NCBI RefSeq assembly: GCF_016908635.1
Contig: NZ_JAFBEG010000002.1
Location: 170,881-234,880 of the forward strand
Origin: Sporohalobacter salinus
Lineage (GTDB): Bacteria > Bacillota > Halanaerobiia > Halobacteroidales > Acetohalobiaceae
Direction: 5' to 3'
DNA length: 64,000 nucleotides
Shown: positions 25,892 through 34,091 of the stretch, piece after piece
Layout of the letters: the number at the start of each line of letters is the position of its first letter
How positions within the stretch are numbered: position 1 is the stretch's first letter
Notes under the pieces: model-generated
Databases searched by the model: none
What the model was told of the DNA's origin: nothing
What the model saw: the letters and a program-made list of their open reading frames with translations, nothing else
Translations under genes and position numbers: made by a program

Positions 25892-27031
25892 ATGAAAAAA
25901 GAGTTAAATTCTGATTCACTAAATCAAGTAATGAACAAGATATTGACTAAAATTAGCGATAGCCAGCATGAGGTTTTTGAAATTGCTGAAACTGCTAAGC
26001 AGGAGTATGAAGCAACTAAACAGGACTTACAGGAAATTAGAGGAGAGACAACCAAGACAATTCAGAAGGTAGACAAGCTTAGAGTTAAGAGTCAAAAAAC
26101 TAGAAAAAAACTGATAGAAGTAAGTCAGAATTTTAATAATTATAATGAGAAAACAATTAAAGAGGTTTATGAAAAAGCTAAAGAAGTACAGGTTGAACTG
26201 TCGCTCTTGCAGGAAAAAGAGAAGAGATTACGAAATAAAAGAGATGAGTTAGAAAGAAGATTACAGAAATTAGAACAGACAGTACACAGAGCAGAAAATT
26301 TAATTTCCCAAATTGGAATTATTAAGGATTATTTAGCTAATGATTTGAAAGAGTTTAGTTCTCAAGTAGAAGAATTGAAACAGAAAGAAGAATTAGGAGT
26401 TAGAATAATTGAAGCCCAAGAAGCAGAACGTAAACGAGTTGCTCGCGAAATTCATGACGGTCCTGCTCAATTGTTAGCTAATATTGTCTTTAAATTAGAA
26501 TATTCTGAAAATTTATTAGAGGATGATTTGAAAAAGGCTAAGGAAGAATTAAATGAATTAAAGGATTTGGTAAAAAAGAGTTTGAAGGATGTAAGAAAGA
26601 TAATCTTTGATTTACGGCCTATGTTGTTAGATGATTTGGGATTGGTTCCTGCTCTAAAAGAATATATTAATAATTTTGTAGATAAAACTGGACTATATGT
26701 TGAATTTGCTGTGGTAGCTAATGAAGTGGATCTTAAGTCTTCTTATGAAGTAGCAGTCTATAGGATAGTACAGGAATCATTGAATAATGCTTATCAGCAT
26801 GCCCAGGCAGAGCAAGTTGATGTCAAACTAGAGATAAAGTCTGATGTGATTAATGTAGTGATTAGTGATGATGGCTGTGGATTCAAAGTTACAGAAGTGC
26901 TTAATACAGTTGATGACGATTCTTTTGGCTTACTAAGTATGAAGGAAAGAGCAGAATTATTGCAAGGAAGAGTGGACTTTACTTCTCAACCTGGCCAGGG
27001 AACTAAGGTGAAATTAAGGATTCCTATTTAA
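25892..27031 (+). CDS. degS: DegS-type cytoplasmic sensor histidine kinase
   Basis: A 379-residue soluble kinase with no membrane segment. Residues 1-165 are a long coiled-coil sensor. The HisKA_3 dimerisation/phosphoacceptor domain has EAQEAERKRVAREIHDGPAQ with His188. The HATPase domain carries NNAYQHAQA (N box), SDDGCGF (G1) and a FGLLSMKERAELL segment. Size, order and the AREIHDGPAQ motif match DegS of Bacillus. Its usual partner gene degU is absent; the next gene is a Tad pilin. It lies directly downstream of a cyclic-di-GMP riboswitch. A possible receiver is the REC domain of the CpaE-like protein at 31467, which is inference. Confidence 0.88.
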   Translation: MKKELNSDSLNQVMNKILTKISDSQHEVFEIAETAKQEYEATKQDLQEIRGETTKTIQKVDKLRVKSQKTRKKLIEVSQNFNNYNEKTIKEVYEKAKEVQVELSLLQEKEKRLRNKRDELERRLQKLEQTVHRAENLISQIGIIKDYLANDLKEFSSQVEELKQKEELGVRIIEAQEAERKRVAREIHDGPAQLLANIVFKLEYSENLLEDDLKKAKEELNELKDLVKKSLKDVRKIIFDLRPMLLDDLGLVPALKEYINNFVDKTGLYVEFAVVANEVDLKSSYEVAVYRIVQESLNNAYQHAQAEQVDVKLEIKSDVINVVISDDGCGFKVTEVLNTVDDDSFGLLSMKERAELLQGRVDFTSQPGQGTKVKLRIPI

Positions 27032-27073
27032 TCTTACTTTAGACAGAAATTTAATTATAAGGAGGGACTAATA

Positions 27074-27247
27074 ATGTTAAAAATATTACAGAGATTAATT
27101 ACAGAAGAAGAAGGACAGGGAATGGTAGAGTATGGTTTGATTTTAGCTCTAATTGCTGTTGTACTTATTGGATTATTAACGGCTATTGGTGGTAACTTAG
27201 AGGATATCTTTACTACTATTAGAGATGCATTAGGTGGAGGTAGCTAA
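27074..27247 (+). CDS. flp: Flp/Tad pilin (class III type IV prepilin)
   Basis: A 57-residue prepilin with GGAGGG upstream of the ATG. The leader ends EEEG, followed by QGMVEYGLILALIAVV. This is the Flp pattern of Gly at -1, Glu at +5 and Tyr at +6, so cleavage is expected after Gly14. A single hydrophobic helix and a short Gly-rich tail follow. It is the structural subunit of the Tad pilus, processed by the prepilin peptidase encoded next. A strong hairpin after the gene should reduce readthrough into the assembly genes, so the pilin would be made in excess. Confidence 0.92.
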   Translation: MLKILQRLITEEEGQGMVEYGLILALIAVVLIGLLTAIGGNLEDIFTTIRDALGGGS

Positions 27248-27279
27248 TAATTTGATTAAATTAATAACTGGGAGTGATT

Positions 27280-27313
27280 AAAACCCTACTTGACATTACT
27301 CAAGTAGGGTTTT
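27280..27313 (+). terminator. Intra-operon terminator/attenuator after flp
   Basis: AAAACCCTACTTGA / TCAAGTAGGGTTTT forms a perfect 14-bp stem with a 6-base loop and ends in TTTT. It lies between the pilin gene and the peptidase gene with no obvious new promoter after it. Partial readthrough would set a high pilin-to-machinery ratio. Confidence 0.8.
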
Positions 27314-27351
27314 AATGCATCACAGGAATTTAGAGAAGAGAGGTTAGAGCT

Positions 27352-27828
27352 ATGCTTGATATATTCTTAGGTTTAATTTTGATAGTAGCAATGTGGATAG
27401 ATATTAAAGAACGAATTATTCCTAATTGGTTAACTTTTTCCTTGATTTTATTTGGACTTATAATCAATTTATATTTAGCTGGCTGGTCAGGATTATTATT
27501 TAGTCTTCAAGGATTGGGAGTAGGGTTAGCTATCTTTTTGATCCCATTTGTTTTAGGAGGTTTAGGAGCAGTAGATGTTAAATTGATAGCTGGGATTGGA
27601 GCAGTAAAAGGAGTTAACTTTATCTTATTGGATTCGTTGATGATTGCTCTAGTTGGAGGAGCTATTTCACTTTTTATTTTGATCCAAGATAAGAAGTTAG
27701 GTAAGATGATGAAAAAAATAATTTATCGACTACCGCTTAAAAGTTTAGAAGAACAAAAAGAGAATGATGTTTTTGCATATGGAATAGCAGTCACTATTGG
27801 TACCTGGATTACATTATTTTTAAGGTAG
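27352..27828 (+). CDS. cpaA: Tad prepilin peptidase (CpaA/TadV, A24 family)
   Basis: A 158-residue polytopic membrane aspartyl protease with 5-6 hydrophobic segments. The first catalytic Asp lies in WIDIKERIIPNWLT. The second lies in GGLGAVDVKLIAGIGA, the GxGD region. The residue before the second Asp is Val rather than the Gly of the usual GxGD motif, although the Asp is kept. It lacks the N-terminal methylase domain of PilD, as is normal for CpaA. It cleaves the Flp prepilin and the TadE/TadG pseudopilins after their glycines. Confidence 0.85.
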   Translation: MLDIFLGLILIVAMWIDIKERIIPNWLTFSLILFGLIINLYLAGWSGLLFSLQGLGVGLAIFLIPFVLGGLGAVDVKLIAGIGAVKGVNFILLDSLMIALVGGAISLFILIQDKKLGKMMKKIIYRLPLKSLEEQKENDVFAYGIAVTIGTWITLFLR

Positions 27829-27851
27829 TGAAAGTCTAATCAAGGTGGTGG

Positions 27852-28256
27852 ATGAGATTGGTTATGCAGTTAATAAGACGCCGGCGCGGTCAAGTTTTGG
27901 TAGAATTGGCTTTGGTGATGCCGATATTGTTATTGATTTTATTTGGAATTGTAGAGTTTGGCCGTATCTTTCATGCTTATTTAGTAATTGCCAATGCAGC
28001 TAGGGTAGGTGCTCGAAAGGGAGCAATTACTAATAATGATACCGAGATTATAAATGCAGTAGAAACAGCAGCAGGACATAGTCTCGATTTGGATAGTTTA
28101 AGTATTACTATTTCACCTAGTTCTGGTGGTAGAAGTAAAGGAGATTCATTAACCGTAGAAGTGGATTATGAAGTAGATATATTTGCTCCAGTGATTGCTC
28201 AGTTATTACCAGATCCTTTCCCAATTAATGGAACTATGGTGATGAGGATTGAGTGA
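27852..28256 (+). CDS. tadE: TadE-like pseudopilin
   Basis: A 134-residue membrane protein. A basic lead (RRRRG) is followed by QVLVELALVMPILLLILFGI. This is the TadE N-terminal hydrophobic helix with its Glu at the processing-motif position. The helix is followed by VEFGRIFHAYLVIANAARVGAR, the typical post-helix segment, and a beta-rich domain. It is a minor pseudopilin of the Tad system. ATG 27852 is only 3 bases after AAGGTGG; TTG 27858 in the same frame has better spacing, so the start is uncertain by two codons. Confidence 0.87.
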   Translation: MRLVMQLIRRRRGQVLVELALVMPILLLILFGIVEFGRIFHAYLVIANAARVGARKGAITNNDTEIINAVETAAGHSLDLDSLSITISPSSGGRSKGDSLTVEVDYEVDIFAPVIAQLLPDPFPINGTMVMRIE

Positions 28257-28277
28257 TATTCAAGAGAGGTGAGAGTT

Positions 28278-29210
28278 ATGAGCTTTTTTAGCTCTAAGAA
28301 GGGAACTGTAATTGTAGTAGTAGCGTTATTAATGACTATTTTTATTTCGTTTTTGGCTTTAGTAATTGATGTAGGCACTCTATATTTAGAGCGAATTAGA
28401 TTAGTAAATACTTTAGATGCTGCTGCTCTTGCTGGGGTACAAGAGTTGCCGATTGATCCTCAATTAGCAAAAAATACAGCAGTTAGCTATGCTAATCAGA
28501 ATGGACTAGTTAGTAGTAACTTAACAGTTGAGATAACTGATGATAAGCAGCAGATTAATTTATCAGGTACTAATCAGGTTGGAATGAACTTTGCCGTTAT
28601 CTTTGGCATTAATCAAGTGGAAGTAGTAGCTTCTTCTAAGGCTAGAATAGGGAAGGTAACAGCCATTGCAGGAGCAGTTCCCTTTGGAGTAGTTAATCAG
28701 GAGTTTGTCTATGGAGATAAGTATTATCTTAAATATGGTGCTGGTGGAAATGGAGTAGCTGATGGTCGGAATGGAAATTTCGGAGCTTTGGCTTTAGGTG
28801 GTAATGGGGCTAATAATTACGAGGATAATATCAAGTATGGATATGGTAGTCAACTTGAAGTAGGCCAGGAGGTGACTACAGAACCAGGAAATATGTCAGG
28901 GCCAACAGCAAGAGGTGTAGAATATAGATTAGATCAATGTGATTCAGTTCCAGCTTGTACTTTTGATTCGGTTAAGTCTGATTGTCCTCAATTAGTTATG
29001 GTTCCGGTAATTGACAGTTTAGGTAATGGTAGAAGCACTTCGACTATTGTAGGTTTTGCTGCTTTCTTTTTAGAGGGATTGACCAATGGAAATGGTAATG
29101 GAAATAATTCCTATGTTGAAGGTAGATTTATAAGTTGGATGACTCAGTCAGGAGAAATGGGGTCGGAAGGTGAAAATTTTAATTTAAGAACAATTAAACT
29201 AATCGACTAA
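28278..29210 (+). CDS. tadG: TadG-like Tad pilus protein
   Basis: 310 residues. The N-terminal SSKKGTVIVVVALLMTIFIS helix leads into LALVIDVGTLYLERIRLVNTLDAAALAGVQEL. This is the Tad_N/TadG signature seen in pseudopilin-like proteins. The rest is a Gly/Asn-rich extracytoplasmic domain with four cysteines around 230-240 that could form disulfides. No clear von Willebrand domain is visible. ATG 28278 has AGAGGTG 8 bases upstream; GTG 28269 is rejected as part of that site. Confidence 0.78.
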   Translation: MSFFSSKKGTVIVVVALLMTIFISFLALVIDVGTLYLERIRLVNTLDAAALAGVQELPIDPQLAKNTAVSYANQNGLVSSNLTVEITDDKQQINLSGTNQVGMNFAVIFGINQVEVVASSKARIGKVTAIAGAVPFGVVNQEFVYGDKYYLKYGAGGNGVADGRNGNFGALALGGNGANNYEDNIKYGYGSQLEVGQEVTTEPGNMSGPTARGVEYRLDQCDSVPACTFDSVKSDCPQLVMVPVIDSLGNGRSTSTIVGFAAFFLEGLTNGNGNGNNSYVEGRFISWMTQSGEMGSEGENFNLRTIKLID

Positions 29211-29234
29211 GTAGGTTCGAGGAGGTGAAGTCAT

Positions 29235-30104
29235 GTGAAATTCAAAGTGATTTTAATTATAGCTGTAATTTTGGGTTTAATTACTTCTGGAGCAGTTTAT
29301 TTTGTAATGGATAATATGCAGCAAAATACAGTAAAGGAAAGAAAGAAGGTTTCGGTGGTAGTAGCCAGAAAAGATATTGATTCCCGAGAGAAGATAAAAA
29401 GTAGTCTAGTTCAGATAAAGGAAGTTCCGAAGGAAGTAGTTCATTCTCAGGCTGTAACTACAATTTCTAATGCGGTAGGAAAGTTTGCTTTAAAAGATAT
29501 TATTAGTGGAGAGCAGATTTTAAAGCCGCGGCTGTTGAGTAAAGAACAGATAAGTTCAGGTTTAGCTTTTAACTTAACAAATGATAAACGAGCTGTAACA
29601 GTAGCGGTAAATGAAATATCGGGAGTAGCAGGCTTTTTGACTCCAGGAGATTATGTTGATGTCATTAGTGTTTTTAGTGGTTACGATGATCAGCAGTCAT
29701 TGGCTAAAACAGTATTACAGAATGTAGAGGTTCTAGCTGTAGCTCAGGATATGGTTACTAATCAGAATCAGAAGCCTAAAGTAACTAAAAGTGTTACTCT
29801 TGGTGTTAATTTGAGCAATGCAGAGAAATTAGTTTTAGCTGATAAAAAGGGGGAAATTAGATTGGTTCTCCGTTCAGTACAGAACGAAAGCTTTGCTATA
29901 AGTAATGGAACTAAGTTTCAGGATATTGTTGGTGATTTAAATAAGAGGTCGACAGAAGATAAACAGCCGTCAGAAAAACAATTGAAGTTACAGGAAAGTA
30001 AGACAGAGGCTGCAAATCAGAAATCCAATAGTGGAACTAATAAAAAGAAAATAGAAGTTATTCGAGGGGCTGAAAGAAGTTATCAGAAAGTATCAGCGCA
30101 GTAA
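29235..30104 (+). CDS. cpaB: Tad pilus assembly protein CpaB/RcpC
   Basis: 289 residues. An N-terminal membrane anchor (VILIIAVILGLITSG) is followed by a SAF domain at about 40-110 (VARKDIDSREKIKSS, then LKDIISGEQILKPRL). The RcpC domain then has RAVTVAVNEISGVAGFLTPG and YVDVIS. A Lys/Gln/Ser-rich tail follows at 240-289. CpaB links the secretin to the inner-membrane complex. It starts with GTG at 29235. An ATG at 29233, better placed relative to GGAGG (29221-29225), is followed directly by TGA, so the ribosome meets a start-stop just before the true start. Confidence 0.88.
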   Translation: MKFKVILIIAVILGLITSGAVYFVMDNMQQNTVKERKKVSVVVARKDIDSREKIKSSLVQIKEVPKEVVHSQAVTTISNAVGKFALKDIISGEQILKPRLLSKEQISSGLAFNLTNDKRAVTVAVNEISGVAGFLTPGDYVDVISVFSGYDDQQSLAKTVLQNVEVLAVAQDMVTNQNQKPKVTKSVTLGVNLSNAEKLVLADKKGEIRLVLRSVQNESFAISNGTKFQDIVGDLNKRSTEDKQPSEKQLKLQESKTEAANQKSNSGTNKKKIEVIRGAERSYQKVSAQ

Positions 30105-30117
30105 GGAGGTGATAGGA

Positions 30118-31464
30118 TTGCAAATAGATAAGAAAGTAATTATTTTTATTCTAATTATTTGTTCTTTGTTATTTTTTAATTCAGTACTAATTGCTCAAGG
30201 GAATAACCGTTTGACATTAAAGCTTGGGACTGGAGAATCAGAATTATTGAAAGTAGTTGATTTAAAACGGGTAGCAATTGCTGACCCAGAGATCGCTAAT
30301 GTAATTACCGTTTCAGATCAGGAATTATTAGTTAATGGTAAAAGCGAAGGGGTTACTACTTTACACCTTTGGGATCAAAAGGGACATCAAAGTTATAAAA
30401 TAGCTGTTAGTCAAAAAGAAGAAAAAGTCATTAAACAGATAAAAAACTTGATTGGGATTGATACTGTTAAAGTTGCTAAAGTGAAGGAGAATATCATTTT
30501 AAATGGTGAAGTAAGAAATCAGAATCAATTAAAGCGGGCTAAAAAGATAGCAAAGGTCTTTGGAGAGAAAGTTATTGACCAGTTAAAGGTTAATAATTCT
30601 CTTCAGGTATTATTAGAAGCTCAGGTGTTTGAAATCAATAAAGCAGCCAGTAATGAATTGGGATTGGACTGGTATGGAATGAGATATAGTGTTGGAGCAG
30701 AAGATGGAGCTAATATAGGTTCAGGAGCAGTAGAGTTTGGTGATAGACTTTATTCTAAAGATTCTAATGGTAATGTTATCCGGAAATCAATTCCTGATTT
30801 TGGTCTAGGAAGTACAGAAAGAATCAGCGAATTACGTACTAAGCTTAAGGCCTTAGTCCAAAATAATAAGGCTAAATTATTAGCCAAACCGAAGTTAGTA
30901 ACCGAAAGTGGTAGTGAGGCTGAATTTGTTGTTGGCGGTGAGATTCCGATTGTAACTACTGATAGCTCCGGTGAACAGACAGTAGTTTGGAAGAAATATG
31001 GGGTTCAGTTTGAAGTTAAGCCTACAGTTACTCAAACTGGAAAGCTAGATACTTATTTACATCCTAAAGTTAGTAGACTGGATTGGGCTAATGGGGTTGA
31101 ATATGGCAATGGTACTTTGCCGGCAATAAAAAGTAGTGAAGTGAAAACTCAGGTGGTAATTGAAGATGGAGCAACTTTGGCTATTGGAGGATTAATTCAA
31201 AAGAATCGGACAAAGGATATTAAAAAGATTCCTTTGTTAAGTCAATTACCTATCTTAGGAGAACTTTTTAAGAGTAAGTCATTTAGAGAAGGAAAGTCAG
31301 AACTAATTATCTTAGTGACTCCTAAAATTATAACTTCAGCACCAGAAACTAAAAAAGAAATGAAGTTAGAAGATATTTTAAAAGAGAAAGAGGAATTAGA
31401 AACAGAGAAGAAGCCAGCAAAAGAGAAGGAGAAAGAAAAAGTAGGTTCGAAGCGGGGTGAATAG
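30118..31464 (+). CDS. cpaC: Tad secretin CpaC/RcpA
   Basis: 448 residues. A signal peptide (VIIFILIICSLLFFNSVLIAQG) is followed by the pilus assembly N-terminal domain (KVVDLKRVAIADPEIANVI, GVTTLHLWD) and a BON/N1-like part. The secretin domain has VLLEAQVFEI, AKLLAKPKLV and GGEIPIV, then the conserved LGGLIQ-type end, here LAIGGLIQKNRTKDIKKIP, and a Lys/Glu-rich tail. Secretins form outer-membrane gates, so this again points to a diderm cell. TTG 30118 is 7-8 bases after AAGGAGG; GTG 30109 overlaps the ribosome site. Confidence 0.9.
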   Translation: MQIDKKVIIFILIICSLLFFNSVLIAQGNNRLTLKLGTGESELLKVVDLKRVAIADPEIANVITVSDQELLVNGKSEGVTTLHLWDQKGHQSYKIAVSQKEEKVIKQIKNLIGIDTVKVAKVKENIILNGEVRNQNQLKRAKKIAKVFGEKVIDQLKVNNSLQVLLEAQVFEINKAASNELGLDWYGMRYSVGAEDGANIGSGAVEFGDRLYSKDSNGNVIRKSIPDFGLGSTERISELRTKLKALVQNNKAKLLAKPKLVTESGSEAEFVVGGEIPIVTTDSSGEQTVVWKKYGVQFEVKPTVTQTGKLDTYLHPKVSRLDWANGVEYGNGTLPAIKSSEVKTQVVIEDGATLAIGGLIQKNRTKDIKKIPLLSQLPILGELFKSKSFREGKSELIILVTPKIITSAPETKKEMKLEDILKEKEELETEKKPAKEKEKEKVGSKRGE

Positions 31465-31466
31465 AA

Positions 31467-32684
31467 ATGGGCGATTCAATTGAGATTTTGTTGGCTGATG
31501 ATATGGCCGAGACTAGAGCTAATGTTAAGAAATTAATTAGTCTAGAAAAGAACCTCGAAGTAGTTGCTGAAGCTGTAGATGGTGAAGATGTAATTGAGAA
31601 AGCAAAAGAAATTAGACCAGATATTATTCTAATGGATATTAACATGCCCAAAATCAAAGGGATTAAAGCTACTGAAATAATTACCCGAGAAGTATCAGAA
31701 ACTTCGATCATTATGATGTCAGTTCAGGAAGAACAGGATTATCTTCGTAAAGCCATGGTAGCTGGAGCTAGAGAATATTTAATTAAACCTTTTAGTGATG
31801 ATGAGTTAATTACTGCTATTAATCAGGTGTATGAATTAGAAGTACAGCGCAAAAGCAGTATGAAACGGAATAAACAGCAGTCAGAAAAATTTCAAGGAGA
31901 GAAAGTGGTTTCTGTCTTTAGCAGCAAAGGAGGAGTAGGGAAGACGCTATTATCTGTTAATTTAGCAGTTTATTTACAGCAATTAAAGGAAGTTGATGTT
32001 GTTTTAGTTGATCTAGATCTACAGTTTGGAGATCTAGATGTTTTATTAGATTTGACGCCGAGAATTACTATTGCTGATGCCGTCGATGAACTGGATAGTC
32101 TTACAGTACAGAATATTGAAGATTACTTATTAAGTTATGAAAACGGATTACAGGTTTTAGCTTCTCCCCTACGTCCAGAAGAAGCAGAGATGATTAAAGG
32201 AGAGCAAATTGAAAGGTTACTTGAAATTCTGGGTGAAAAATTTGATTATATCATTATTGATACAGCTCAGTCTTTTTCAGAAAATATTTTAGCTGCTCTA
32301 GATAATTCAGATTTAATTCTGTTAATTGCAATGTTGGATTTATCTACTATTAGGAATGTTAGACTCTGTTTAGAAGTTATGGAGGAGTTAGAGTATCCTG
32401 AAGAGAGTATTAAATTAATCTTAAATCGTTATTCCAAAGATATAGGAATTAGTGTTGAAGATTTAGAAGAGAATCTTAATTATTCTGTGGATGTTAAGAT
32501 TCCTAGTAATGGAGAGTTAACAATAGATTCTATTAATCAAGGCCTTCCTTTTATTCTCGATAAGCCACAAGCAAAGATTTCGAAAGAAATTATTAAAATG
32601 GCTGATTTGGTAATGGGGGAAGAAACTGATATAGAAGACAAAGAAGGATGGTTAAATAAGATAACTAACTTCTTGAATAAATAA
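31467..32684 (+). CDS. cpaE: CpaE/TadZ-like: REC domain fused to MinD/ParA ATPase
   Basis: 405 residues. Residues 1-125 are a receiver domain with the full set: acidic pair LLADD, phospho-acceptor Asp57 in DIILMDINMP, a Ser/Thr switch region (IIMMS) and the conserved Lys in YLIKPF. Residues 145-385 are a MinD/ParA ATPase with a deviant Walker A FSSKGGVGKTLLS, LVDLDLQFGDLDVLLDL and IIDTAQSF. TadZ/CpaE proteins place Tad complexes at a pole, but their receiver domains are often degenerate; this one looks phosphorylatable. With DegS encoded six genes upstream and no degU, DegS may signal to it. Confidence 0.88.
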   Translation: MGDSIEILLADDMAETRANVKKLISLEKNLEVVAEAVDGEDVIEKAKEIRPDIILMDINMPKIKGIKATEIITREVSETSIIMMSVQEEQDYLRKAMVAGAREYLIKPFSDDELITAINQVYELEVQRKSSMKRNKQQSEKFQGEKVVSVFSSKGGVGKTLLSVNLAVYLQQLKEVDVVLVDLDLQFGDLDVLLDLTPRITIADAVDELDSLTVQNIEDYLLSYENGLQVLASPLRPEEAEMIKGEQIERLLEILGEKFDYIIIDTAQSFSENILAALDNSDLILLIAMLDLSTIRNVRLCLEVMEELEYPEESIKLILNRYSKDIGISVEDLEENLNYSVDVKIPSNGELTIDSINQGLPFILDKPQAKISKEIIKMADLVMGEETDIEDKEGWLNKITNFLNK

Positions 32685-32698
32685 GAGGAGGTGAAAAG

Positions 32699-34072
32699 AT
32701 GTCGCTTAGAAGTCGATTATCGAACCAGAAAGAAACTGAGGTTCAGACTAATTCTAATAGAGATGATAATTCTAAATCAACTAATTCTACTCTGCCTGAA
32801 GATCCTTATCGAGAGTTAAAGACTAAGATTCATGATCATTTACTTAATGAATTAGAATTAGAAATTTTATCAGATGATGGTAAGGAAGTTGAAGATGAGC
32901 AGGTAAAGACAGAGATTAAAGAGTTGACTCTAGAAGTAATAGAAACGGAGGAAGTTCACATTTCCCCCGGGGATAAAAGAAAAGTAATTCAGGATATTAT
33001 TGATGAAATCATAGGTTTCGGACCAATTAATGGTTTATTGGAAGATCCTGAAGTAACAGAAGTAATGGTTAATGGACCAAGTCAGGTCTATGTAGAAAGG
33101 GATGGAAAGTTAGTTTTAACTGATGTAAAGTTTCGGGATGATGAACATGTAATTCATATTATTGAGAAAATTGTAGCTCCCTTGGGTCGTCGAATTGATG
33201 AAAGCAGTCCTATGGTTGACGCAAGATTACCTGATGGTTCTCGAGTAAATGCTATTATTCCGCCCCTGGCATTAAATGGCCCGACAATTACAATTCGGAA
33301 ATTTTCTGAAGATCCTTTTGCAGTTGAAGATTTAGTTAATTTTGGTACTATGACAGAGGAAATGGCCCAATTTCTAGAGGCCTGCGTTAAAGTTAGACTT
33401 AATGTAGTGGTAGCAGGCGGTACCGGTTCAGGTAAGACAACGACACTAAATGTACTTTCTTCTTTTATTCCAGAAGAAGAACGAATAGTAACAATTGAGG
33501 ATGCAGCTGAATTACAGTTGGTTCAGGATCATGTTGTTTCCTTAGAGACTAGGCCACCTAATGTTGAAGGTAAAGGAGCAGTTACGATGCGGGAGTTGGT
33601 AAAGAACTCACTTAGAATGCGTCCAGATAGGATAGTAGTTGGTGAGGTACGGGGGGGTGAAGCCTTAGATATGCTTCAGGCAATGAATACTGGTCATGAT
33701 GGATCATTAACTACTGGTCATGCTAATAGTCCGCGGGATATGTTATCGCGATTAGAGACAATGGTAATGATGGCAGGTATGGAGCTGCCTGTTAAAGCTA
33801 TTCGAGACCAGATAGCCTCAGCTGTTGACCTTATTGTTCAACAGTCGCGGCTTAGGGATGGAAGTCGGAAGATAGTCAAGGTAACAGAAGTTCAAGGTAT
33901 GGAAGGAGAGATAATTACTTTACAGGATATCTTTTCTTTTGAACAACAGGGCTTTGATGATGATGGTAATGTCCAGGGGGAGCTTAAAGCAACTGGAATT
34001 AGACCTAAATTCTTTGATCTTTTTAAGTCAGAAGGTATTGATCTGCCGGCTAATATCTTTATGGCTTATTAA
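32699..34072 (+). CDS. cpaF: Tad pilus motor ATPase CpaF/TadA
   Basis: 457 residues of the secretion ATPase family. An acidic N-terminal region is followed by VIQDIIDEIIGFGPINGLL and EVMVNGPSQVYVER. Walker A is VAGGTGSGKTTTLN, the Asp box includes IVTIEDAAEL, Walker B lies in DRIVVGEVRGGEALDML, and the His box is TTGHANSPRD. It powers pilus extension and, in other systems, retraction. GAGGAGGTG precedes the ATG. Confidence 0.93.
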   Translation: MSLRSRLSNQKETEVQTNSNRDDNSKSTNSTLPEDPYRELKTKIHDHLLNELELEILSDDGKEVEDEQVKTEIKELTLEVIETEEVHISPGDKRKVIQDIIDEIIGFGPINGLLEDPEVTEVMVNGPSQVYVERDGKLVLTDVKFRDDEHVIHIIEKIVAPLGRRIDESSPMVDARLPDGSRVNAIIPPLALNGPTITIRKFSEDPFAVEDLVNFGTMTEEMAQFLEACVKVRLNVVVAGGTGSGKTTTLNVLSSFIPEEERIVTIEDAAELQLVQDHVVSLETRPPNVEGKGAVTMRELVKNSLRMRPDRIVVGEVRGGEALDMLQAMNTGHDGSLTTGHANSPRDMLSRLETMVMMAGMELPVKAIRDQIASAVDLIVQQSRLRDGSRKIVKVTEVQGMEGEIITLQDIFSFEQQGFDDDGNVQGELKATGIRPKFFDLFKSEGIDLPANIFMAY

Positions 34073-34091
34073 TTAGAAAGGAGGGGGAGTG

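Noticed and set aside
31349..31711. Minus-strand open frame of 120 codons across the cpaC/cpaE junction
   Set aside because: It is antisense to two well-supported genes, low complexity, and lacks a ribosome site.
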